Part shown: positions 1 to 9,400 of the stretch, piece after piece | Position numbering within the stretch: position 1 is the stretch's first letter | How the letters are laid out: each line of letters begins with the position of its first letter | Origin: Zygnema cylindricum | Lineage: Eukaryota; Streptophyta; Zygnematophyceae; Zygnematales; Zygnemataceae | DNA: 60,000 bases | Reading direction: 5' to 3' | Assembly (NCBI GenBank): GCA_037447655.1 | Contig: JBBHKE010002609.1 | Coordinates: 188,001-248,000, forward strand | Made by a program: the position numbers and the translations under genes | The notes under the pieces: model-generated | Seen by the model: only the letters and a program-made list of their open reading frames with translations | The model's database searches: none | What the model was told of the DNA's origin: nothing

Positions 1-295
1 ACCCACCCACTCAACCAGACACCTAACCACCCGACGCCACTCACTTTCTCTTGTCGAAGTCGTTATCTAACATTATTTTTGTACGGTTGTAGGGAATAAC
101 GAGCAGTTTTAGTAAGAGCTTACACAATTGGTACACCATACTTTTTAGAAACCGCTCAAATTAGAGTACTTGACACGCATTAGATTGTTTCTATATTAAC
201 GTGAAAGAAAAAATAGAATTGTTAGTTTTATTTTTTGGATAGACGGTCAGAGTATAGGGGCGCCGAATTATTGTTATTCACATCAATAAGGGTGG

Positions 296-545
296 TGTTC
301 CATTAGACGAAAAATGAGGTTGTTTACAGAAATCCGGACCTCTCTGTACTACGCCGTACCTTTTATTTTGTTTTTATAAGCGAACAACATTACATGGAAT
401 CTTGCCAATATTCTCCCAATGTTTAGGAGGTAACAATGGCCGTTGGATGTCTTTTCGCGAAGCATTAGCTTCCAAAGTTTATGTAAATGGTGATGTACCT
501 CCTCGAGGAGGTACATCACCATTCTTTCGAGGTACATCACCATTT
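296..545 (-). repeat. Divergent dispersed repeat, copy A, with a palindrome
   Basis: This stretch resembles 35021-35290 in the same order. Both contain a 'ttccatta...tgttt' block, then a coding-looking stretch on the minus strand with a shared 'LxLRE...NIG' pattern, and both end at a large palindrome built around CTCCTCG/CGAGGAG. The 64-codon minus ORF here is only loosely similar to the copy at 35 kb. No known domain was recognised. It is probably a relic of an unidentified mobile element; a shared non-TE sequence is possible. Confidence 0.4.
486..523. repeat. Perfect 38-bp palindrome
   Basis: Two 19-nt arms (486-504 and 505-523) are exact reverse complements with no spacer, centred on CTCGAG. 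The right arm is partly repeated once more at 529-545 (GAGGTACATCACCATT). As single-stranded DNA or RNA it would form a perfect hairpin with a minimal loop. Confidence 0.9.
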
Positions 546-550
546 ATAGA

Positions 551-982
551 AAAAATTGAGCGACGACACCTTGGATAATGAATATACATGTCAGGACATC
601 AACCAACGGAAATTGAAAAATTTCGCACATGATACATACATTAAAAAATCCAACAGAAATCACAAAAATAATTTCGTAACGAACTTTCGTCGCGCTATTT
701 TTGTTACCCGGCATTCGTAACACTATTTGTGGCAGTGCTCATTCATCACGCGAAAAAGCAGAAACCTTAAAAAAATGAGCTGACATCTAACAAGCGTTTG
801 CAAAGAGTACAAAATTTGTGTGGTACGATGCCCTGGTGCGCACGTACATGGTATGCAAATGAAGATTTCGAGTTGAAGCTGGTTCGTGTAAAAAATATTT
901 GACGATTTTCAAGATACGATCTTATCTTACGTGGTACCACTCATTTTTAAGCACGTGTATTACAGACTCTGCGCGAGAGAAC
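551..982. other. Non-coding stretch
   Basis: No open frame with recognisable similarity, RNA gene or repeat was seen here. Confidence 0.5.
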
Positions 983-1108
983 ACCGTTCAAAGTGTAGCA
1001 TTCTGTAATGATGTTCGTACGATTAGAGAATTTCGTGATTGAACGACCGTTCAAAGTGTAGCATTCTGTAATGATGTTCGTACGATTACAGAATTTCGTG
1101 ATTGAACG
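983..1108. repeat. Tandem duplication of a 63-bp hairpin unit
   Basis: Two 63-bp units (983-1045 and 1046-1108) differ at one base (GATTAGAG versus GATTACAG). Each unit is itself an imperfect inverted repeat: CCGTTCAA pairs with TTGAACGG and ATTCTGTAAT with ATTACAGAAT, with an unpaired internal segment. It lies immediately upstream of the LINE fragment and may be a minute fold-back element duplicated in tandem. Confidence 0.8.
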
Positions 1109-1120
1109 GCACCCTAATGA

Positions 1121-1492
1121 TTTATTGTTTATGGGGCTGGGAGGACTTTGGGTGATGTGGTCCTCACGGATCCGACTGGGACCAACGTTTCTTCTTGCGC
1201 GGCGTTACACACAGGAGTGACGGCTCGGGACGCAGCAACTTCTAAGGAAAGAGATTATGCTCACCGAGACCCGGCGGACCAATTTGTGCCATTTGCCGCA
1301 GAAATTTTCGGTACTTTGGACAAGTCCTTTGATGATTTCCTCCGCGACTGTGCGAAGAAAACATTTGAAAACCGGGGTCCTAGAAGCCCTCCCCCGAGCC
1401 TTCTCGTTGCGTTTTACTGTCAAAGAGTATCAGTAGCTCTTCAACGAGAGCAAGCCGCGATGCCTTCTACGGCGGAGCACGGTGGCGGATGA
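1121..1492 (+). pseudogene. 5'-truncated non-LTR retrotransposon (LINE) ORF2 C-terminus
   Basis: An open frame of about 120 codons encodes a peptide typical of the extreme C-terminus of LINE reverse-transcriptase polyproteins of green plants and algae: 'GVTARDAA', 'KERDYAHRDPADQFVPFAAE', 'FGTLDKSFDDFLRD' and 'LLVAFYCQRVSVALQREQA'. There is no upstream RT or endonuclease, and the frame is closed by TGA at 1118-1120. The copy is therefore a 5'-truncated insertion, as expected from target-primed reverse transcription. The 3' end is GC-rich compared with its AT-rich surroundings. Recognition is from memory of the family. Confidence 0.7.
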
Positions 1493-1798
1493 CTGGCGCG
1501 GCCTTCCTGATCTTCCACCATGGGATTCAATCCACATCCACGATCTTCGGGGGTGTGGAGTTTAGTTTGTTAGGGTTGTGTAGTTTTTCCCTTTGTTTAG
1601 TGTCATTTTTAGTAAATTTTCTTAGTTTTGGCAGTTATTTTACTTAAATTTGGTGTCTTTACATGTTTTCTTTACCTTAGTTTTCTTTGGCTATTTTTTA
1701 GCATTAAGCGTCTATTTCCTCTTTTTGAATCCCTTTGTACCTTGATGGATTTTTCCATCACACTTTTTGAAAATAAAGTTTTCATTTTTTCTTAAGTA
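1493..1798 (+). other. LINE 3' untranslated region with conserved hairpin
   Basis: The 3' tail after the LINE stop holds a perfect stem-loop at 1743-1760 (TGATGGA, loop TTTT, TCCATCA) followed by AATAAA-like sequence at about 1770. The same hairpin and AATAAAG end recur in the 76-bp insertion at 37020-37095. This identifies the hairpin as the LINE 3' end, plausibly the site recognised by the element's reverse transcriptase. Confidence 0.65.
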
Positions 1799-2340
1799 AC
1801 TATGTCGTTGTTACACATAGGGACACTTCGAATCTGGGTCGCCGGATCAGCGCTAAAAAACAAACTTTTTTGCTAAGTTACAAGTACATGGAGACGCACC
1901 CTGAGTCTTTCTACTTTGTTTTTTAGCTCAGATTCCCTATAGTACTTCTCGGAGTGTTTTGATGTTTGGCAACTAAATCGAAATCGTTACTTTAAATTGT
2001 GACGATGTAGACGTGGGTGTAATTTGTGACGGTTGTAGACGACTACAAAACTAGCCACAATGTATGATGTTTTCAAAATTCCGACGGTTTTAGACGCGTA
2101 CTTTCTTATGACCTTGTAGATGTTTAGGGTTTGTATTTGACGTCATGCTCACTTGTGATAGCACTAATTCCAAAACTTTTCGCCATGGTTTTAGGATTTT
2201 GTTTTTTCATTTATACCCACTCTACTTGCCATCAAAATACGCCCAAAGACAAGCAAAAGTAATATTTTTTAAAGATCTTTCATTTGAAACCATTATTGTC
2301 GTGTTCCATTCCAAGAATTATGAGATAGACGTGGTAGTGC
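1799..2340. repeat. Fragment of dispersed repeat R1, no gene
   Basis: About 1802-1912 is similar to 3563-3670 and 16108-16230: a 'cgttgttac.cat.gggacact' start, then 'aaacaaacttttttgctaag'-type sequence. The rest of the interval shows no gene. Confidence 0.4.

Positions 2341-2438
<98 letters not shown>
2341..2438. repeat. (GA)n microsatellite
   Basis: About 98 bp of GA dinucleotides with two GAAAGA interruptions near the left end. Long frames across it, such as one at 2145-2612, are low-complexity artefacts. Confidence 0.95.
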
Positions 2439-2729
2439 CACCTTCACGTACTTCACTTTTGCAAAATGACATCCGTTGCTCGAGACCCCTCCACGACCCG
2501 TACATGTAAAAACGTACAACTGGTAGAAATGGACAGTGGGTTTTTTTTTCATACTCCGCGTGTTGCAAAAACGTTTTCAAAAGAGAGTGACGTGCGCCAC
2601 AACATCTCTTGATTCGCTTATAACTACTTACTTTAACCAAAATCACCTTCCGAAGTGATTTCATAGTAAGAGTTTGACGATGACTTGGAGTGACGCGGAA
2701 GTTGGTCAAAACGCTCAAGACGAAAACCA

Positions 2730-3680
2730 GAAGAAGATTTAAAGTTAAGAGATGACTCAAGGAAGATTTTCTCGATGTGGGCTAAGTTTTGAAGGAAAAC
2801 GTAAAAAAAAAACCCTTACTTTGTCACATGGGGTGGACTTGCCCTAATTTTGTGTGTCATCTTCGAACTTAGAATGTACCACAAATTGTTGTCTTGTGTT
2901 TTTAGACCCACGACCACATTATCTTCAAGCTTTATCTTATAACACGTCGAAGATGTGTTTTCAATTAAAGTAATACCGCTCCACAACTAGAAAATCAATT
3001 TCGCACATGTCAAAAGTTTTCAAAACTTTTTGACGAGGAGAAGTATACGGTTTTATTTTTTGTTGGTTTGCATCTTGTATATAATTTTTTTTCGTACGGG
3101 TTTGAAGGTTTCAATGCTATTTCACGGAAAGGTGAAAAATATGTGAAGGTGACATTGCAGCTCACGCATCTCTCACCTTGCTCACCTTGCATCTCCTTCA
3201 CTCCTTTAAACTTCATTGCTACGCGACACCAGTGGAGATAGGCACAATGCTAAAGGCGACCGCACGTGCACGAACCTAGTCACGCTGCAAAAATCCAACA
3301 AACGGGCCCAAAAAAATAAAAGGGGCCTAGAGAATTCAATGTCCATTCATGGCGACCAGATAGGAGAGGCAAACTCAAAAGGATATTTTTCAACCATGAA
3401 CAGTACAGGCTAAAAGGTTGTATGTTTACCATGTCACGCAAAGACATGCGATGTACCAAAACGTTTCAAAAAACACGGTGCGTCAGGAGAGATTGTAGAT
3501 GTTGATAGCCGTCACGAGCATTTTTTATGTATTAAATTGTCACAACATTAAGTAAAAATTTTCGTTGTTACGCATTGGGACACTTGAAAACCGTGTACAA
3601 ATTTTCTTTTCTACAATACAAAGTAAGTTTGCTACGTTTTAGTTACATGGGGTCGTACCCTAAATCAAAAGAGCGCTTTT
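2730..3680 (+). repeat. Dispersed repeat R1, copy 1
   Basis: Three blocks recur in the same order at 15370-16460. One contains 'ttagaatgtac...gtgttttt.g.cccacgaccac...aaactttatcttataacac' (2861-2995 here, 15466-15610, 16317-16450). One contains 'gcgaccagataggaga' and 'catgtcacgcaaagacatgcga' (3345-3520 here, 15797-16000). One is the 'gttacgcattgggacact' block (3563-3670 here). Copies are diverged and carry no recognisable protein, so this looks like an old non-autonomous element. Confidence 0.55.
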
Positions 3681-4028
3681 ATGTCCAATTATGCCGTCAA
3701 ATAGTTTAAATTAGGCGGAGTTCCCTAAAGACTTTTAAGGTTGCCAATGTAGCCGGAACTTTGAAATGTTACTTTGGATTTTCGGGAAGTTTTGTAGTTC
3801 CAGTTTTCAAAGCGTATCAATGTGCGAAAATGAATCAGAACTTTGAAATGTGACGGTTGTAGACGTGGGCACGACTTGTGACTGTTCAAGATGACCACGA
3901 ATCATAAAAAAATTGGTGACGTCTACCAAAACAACGAGGGTTGTAGACGTCCAGTTTTTTGTGACATTGTAGAAGTTCAAGGTTTTGTGAGTTTTCCATT
4001 TCTCATATATTTTTTGTCCGTTACAATA

Positions 4029-4587
4029 CACTGAATCGTTATTAGCGTTATGAACGCTATATCGGCGCCCCCAATTTTTTAGGGTTTTACCTGAAATAGA
4101 ATTAATAACACTAATTTTTTTTTTTACGTTAATTAAGATTCTGGTGAATTAGCGTTAATAATTATCATTTATGATTTTATTGAATAGTGTGGTGTACGGA
4201 CGTGTCAGTCCGTGCAAAATTGTACTTTGTTAAGTAGAAAAGTACGAAATATGGGTTAAATTAATCGCGATCGCACTTAAACCTGCGCTCAGAATAAAAT
4301 GCAGAATGAGATCGTACCTATTTTAGTGTAAAGATATTGATCGCGTATTAATTATACGGGAGAAAACCCAAATTAGAGTTATGAATAGATTAGAGTAAAA
4401 GGACGCAACGGTGTATGATTCGTCAAATTTTGTACTTTTACCCATTTTACTGTGAAGATCCTGGTGGCAGATCCGTTGTACCCAAATGAGCGTTATGGAT
4501 CAATTAGAGTAAACTTTTTTTTTCAAAATCTTGAAAAACTCAAATTAAACATTAATAATTTCTAAACACTAATAACGATTGGCAGTG
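4029..4587. mobile_element. MITE-like element with TA target duplication (559 bp)
   Basis: Terminal inverted repeats begin CACTGAATCGTTATTAGCG on the left. On the right the reverse complement begins CACTGCCAATCGTTATTAG. Both ends are flanked by TA (4027-4028 and 4588-4589). The interior is shared with the element at 20025-20536: a 'tgcaaaatygtactttrttaa' block and an 'aaattagagttat.gat.aattagagtaaa' block. There is no ORF of note. TA duplication and short TIRs fit a non-autonomous Tc1/mariner-like element; PIF/Harbinger is less likely. Confidence 0.75.
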
Positions 4588-4725
4588 TAGTTCCCGGTGT
4601 ACCTCTAGTTCCGGAAAAGTCAATCTCGGGATAATTTTTTGTCCTCTATTTAACTTGTCTGTTCTTCTCATTTGTTGTCCTTTTATCTCTCCACTATTTG
4701 GTACCATGGCTTCACCTTTAATAAA

Positions 4726-5560
4726 GGGAAGGGAAGGGAAGGGAAAGGAAGGGAAAGGAAGGGAAGGGAAAGGAAGGGAAGGAAGGGAAGGGAATTGAAG
4801 GGAAGGGAAGGAAAGGAAGGAGGGAAGGAAAGGGAAGGAAGGGAAGGGAGGGGAGGGGAGGTAGGGAAGGAAGGAAGGGAAGGGGAGGGAAGGGAAGGGA
4901 AGGGAAGGGAAGGGAAGGTAAGGGGAGGGAAGGGGAGGTAGAGGAAGGAAGGGAATGGAAGGGGAGGGAAGGAGGAAAGGGCGGGAAGGGCAGAAATGGC
5001 GGGAAGGGCAGGGAAGGGAAGGGAGGGAAGGGGAGGAAAGGGAAGGAGGGAAAGGGAATGGAGGAAAGGGAAGGGAGAAAGGGAAGGGAGGGAAAGGGAA
5101 GGGGGAAAGGGAAGGGAGGGAAAGGGAAGGGAGGGAAAGGGAAGGGAAAGGAGAGGAAGGGAAGGGAATGGAAAGGGAGGGAAGGGCGGAAAGGGCGGGA
5201 AGGGTGGCAGGGAAGGGAAGGGAGGGAAGGAGAGGAGAGGGAAGGAAAGGGAAGGAAAGGGAAGGGAGGGAAAGGGAAGGGAAGGGAAGGGAAGGGAAGG
5301 GAAGGGAAGGGAAGGGAAAGGGAGGGAAGGGAAGGGAGGGAAGGTGAGAAAAGGGAAGGGTAGGAAAGGGAAGGGAAGGGAAGGAAAGGGAAGGCAAGGA
5401 AACGCAACGAAAGGAAAACAAACGGAAAAAAAGAAACAAAAAAGAAGAAAAGAAAAGGAAAAAAAGGAAAGAAAAAAGAGAAATGAAAAAAAAGAAAAAA
5501 AAAAATGAAAAGGAAGGGAAAGAAAAGGAAAGAAAAGGAAAGAGGAATTAGGGTTTCTAA
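4726..5560. repeat. (GGGAA)n-type satellite, 0.8 kb
   Basis: A long imperfect array of GGGAA and AGGGA(A) pentamers runs from 4726 to about 5395, grading into an A-rich AGGAA tail. It is almost free of stop codons in several frames on both strands, so the long glutamate/glycine-rich or Pro/Ser/Phe-rich frames across it are not genes. The strand asymmetry is extreme (purines on +). Confidence 0.95.
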
Positions 5561-6429
5561 CCCTGAGAGAGATCTCACACTAATTATATCTTATTTTATC
5601 TTAAAAAAAAGAAAACAACACCGTTGATGTATAACTTCACTTCAAAAAGCTCAAAATTACAAATTTTGGTAGTGTATTTAACAAAAGGAAACAAGTGCAA
5701 ATGTCCGTGCAAAACAAACAAAATTAAAATCAAAAAAAACAAAAGGAATAAAACAAAAAAGAATAAAAAAAAAGGAATCAAAAAAAAAAAAACAAGGGAA
5801 AAATAAACGTTTCAGAATCCAAAAAAACGTTTAGTTAACTTCGACACAAATCCTTTAAACGTTTTTTGATAAATTACATCCATAGGCCCGTTAACGAATA
5901 AAGTAATACTAAAAAACAATACTATAAAAAGATAAAGTTGATACGTAAAATCAACAAAAAAACTTCTATACTACACGCTAAAGATTTTAGCCTAAAAAAA
6001 AGAAGAACAATATCAAAAACAAAAGCAAAAACAAAATACACTTCTTCGACTTAAAAAATTACAAAACATACAAACTATCCACAATGTAATCATGTACACT
6101 CGACTTTCAAAACTGCAAAAAAACATCAAAACTTTGGAAAATTCTATATATATATATCTATTTTGTCTATTTGCAAACAATAAATATTCTTACAAAAACA
6201 AAACAATATCTCACCCAAAGGTCGTTTTTTTTTTTTTCTTTTTTTTGATTCTCATATCCAAATTTTCTTTTCCGGCCGTTTTATCAAAATAGGAATCTGA
6301 TCGGAATCGAAATCAATTTGGGGTTTTTTTAAGTTTTTCTTCTTTTCCATTCCCTTAATTTCCTTTTCATTCATTTCCTCTTCCTTCATTTCCCCTCCCT
6401 TCATTCCTTTTACCTTCATTTCCTTCTCC
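5561..6429. other. A-rich, non-coding stretch downstream of the DUF2358 gene
   Basis: Poly(A)-rich sequence with short polypyrimidine runs. No gene is supported. The right end (about 6345-6445) is a degenerate TTCATTTCC-type repeat lying in the 3' region of the minus-strand DUF2358 gene. Confidence 0.5.
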
Positions 6430-9400
6430 TTAATTTCCTTTTTTGAATTTGGGATTCGGTTTAAACAGTTGTCGAACACCATCGGCGGGAGAAATGTCCC
6501 ATCTCTCAACATGTCTAAAAAAAGTAAAACCACAAAAAAAAGAAAAAAAAATCATTCATTTTCTTTTTTCTTCTAAAAGAAATTGAGTAAAAACCCCAAT
6601 TAGAAAAATATAACGAATAAAACTTAAATAAATACATTTAATGGTTGTGAGTCCCACAACCTTTTTTCGATAAATTTCAAACCCAAGAAAGACGTGAAAC
6701 TCGAGAACAATTTAAGCAAAACCCTCCACCCTCCTCTCCCGATCCCCATACCCCTCCCCTTCCCTCACCCTCTATCTATCCCCCTCCCCCTCTTCTTCAC
6801 CCCCTCCTCCTCCCCCTCTCCATCTCCCTCTCAAATTCCCTCTCCCTCTCAAATTCCCTCTCCCTCTCCCTGTCCCTCTCCCTCCCTCTCCATCCCCCTC
6901 TCTCTCCCCCTCTCCCTTTCCTTCTCCCTTTCCCTCTCCCTCTCCCTTTCCCTCCCTCTTCCTTTCCCTCTTGAGATTCTTAAGTAAGAAAACTTTCAAA
7001 TAATCTCAAATAATATTACAAGTCTCCGACAAAATCTCAACAAAAATCTCCGACTGAAAAAACATTTCAAAAGTCAAACCAAACTAGCTTTCATTTATTT
7101 AAAAAGCACATTTTAGATTCTCAATTTTTTACTGGATTAAAACATAGTTTTCATTTAATATACTTTTGAAGTCTAAGAGAGAGAACGAGAGAGTAAGAGC
7201 GAGAGAGAGAGAGAAGAGAAGAGAAGAGAAGAGAGGGTGTGAGAGAGAGAGGAGGGAGAGTTAACGGTTCCCTATTAGCTTACTTATAAATCTTCCCCGA
7301 TTCTTTACTGAAGAAATGATCCGTTCCGCCGGAAGCTGTCAGTTACAACGGAACGTAACATGAAAACAAATAGTGAATAAAAGTGAATAAGAAATAAAAA
7401 GTGCATAAAAAAGATTTTTTTGAATAAAATGTGAATAAAAGAACAGCAACATTTGCATCAAATGTTGAAAAACAAACAGAAAATAAAAAACAAACAAAAG
7501 TAATGACTTTATATTAATTAAAACAATATTAATAACATCACCCAGTAGTAGTATTGTATTATATTATATGGTATGGTATGGTATGGTTCGATTCGATTCA
7601 ATTCATTTATTGATTCATTCTATTCTATCTGAGTACATCATAAAGTGCATGATCATAGATATCTAGCATAGTATAGCATATCATATTATAGTGTATTATC
7701 AGCTATAGTATAGCAAGTAGTATAGTAGAGTATAGTATAGCATAGTGCATTAGATCATAGTATATTCTAGTACAGTATAGTATATCATATTATAGTGTAT
7801 TATAGTACAGTATAGTATAGTATAGTATAGTATAGCATAGTATAATATAGTATAGTATAGTACAGTACAGTACAGTACAGTATAGTATAGTATTGTATAG
7901 TATAGTATACTATAGTATAGTATAGTATAGTACATTCTAGTATAGTATAGTATATTATATTATCGTGTATTATAGTATAGTATAGTAGTATAGTATAGTA
8001 TAGTACATTAAATTATAGTATACTATATTATAGCATGTCATATTATATTAGATGTAGTACAATTGCAATATTAATTAGTAGTACCGGCCAAAATGGGGCG
8101 CCAAGGCAGCCCCAAAACGCAGCTGAACCGCCATTTGGTGGTTACTTTGTCCTGCAAAAAGAAGGGAGAGGGGGGGGAAAGAAAGAGAGAGAGTGAGAGG
8201 GAGAGAGGGAAAGGGGGGGGAAAGAAAGAGAGAGAGTGAGAGGGAGAGAGGGAAAGCGGGAGAGGGAGAGAGATGGAGAGGGAAAGGGAGAGGGATCGAG
8301 AGAGAGATAGGGAGAAGGGGTGATTGTTAAAAGTTGAGAATCCACGATAAAGAAAGACCCCAAAAGTAAACAGATAAGACTGCAAAAGAAGATACCAAAA
8401 CAAAATTTCCAAAAAAACAGCAAAAGTTTCCAAAAATCTGAAAAATCATGAAACTACTTAAACAAAGCTTGAAAAGGAATCTGAACAAACTCAAAAAGGT
8501 TCCGAAAAACATAAAAAGATTCGTAAAAACTTTGAAAAAGATTCTGAAAAGAATTGAAAAGGAGATTAGAAAAACTTAAAACGATTCGGAAGAAAAAGAA
8601 AAAAATTCGATAAAACTTCAAAAAGACTCCGAAAAAAAAAGATAAAGGTTCGGAAAAAATCTTATAAGGATGCTGAAAAAAATTAAAAGGATTTGGAAAA
8701 ACTTACCTCTCCTTCTTGCCAATCCAAAATCTTGAGATTTACATCCTCCATAAAAGAACCCAAATTACTAACATTTTGTTTAAAACGTTTTCTACCTCGA
8801 AAACTTACGAAAGGATCGGCAAATTCACAATCGTCTTCATAAATTCCCATCGACATATTTCCTAAAAAAAGAAGTTCAAAAAGATAACTTGAAAACCAAC
8901 CGCAAAAAGCAGAAAAAACGGAAAACTGGAACACTGGAAAACTGGAAAACTGGAAAACTGAAAATCTTTTAGGTTTAAACAACATTTGAATACTGGACAT
9001 TGATGGAGTACATTGAATCATAAGGCAAAGGTAAATTTTTGAAAAAGCGAAAAAATTACGGCATATTATACACAGAAAATACTAAAATAGACGTAGTGCA
9101 CTCGGAATCTTAGTACACTACACTATTTTACACCTTTTTTGTGGATTTAAAAGGTCATAACTCTTAACAACATTCTATTTCAGCGTAACTACTGACTTTT
9201 TTTGGATTGAGTAAAATGAACGCCTTTGATTTGCTTGTTTTGTTTACTCCCCTTTTACCGCCTTTAATTAGGTCTAAAACTCTACAAAATCCTCCCACTT
9301 AATCTGCCCTTTTACTTTTAAATTGGATGATGTGCTTACAGCCCTTATTTCTAAAACGATAAAAATAGTATATGTATTATACTTGCTCTTATTTCACTCT

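Noticed and set aside
2145-2760. Frames of up to 155 codons across the GA microsatellite
   Set aside because: RE/LS dipeptide runs from (GA)n; flanks show no domain.
4552-5578. Long open frames on both strands over the GGGAA array (up to about 295 codons)
   Set aside because: They consist only of low-complexity Ser/Pro/Phe/Leu or Gly/Glu/Lys/Arg; pentamer repeats without T-A-A/T-A-G/T-G-A in some frames stay open automatically.
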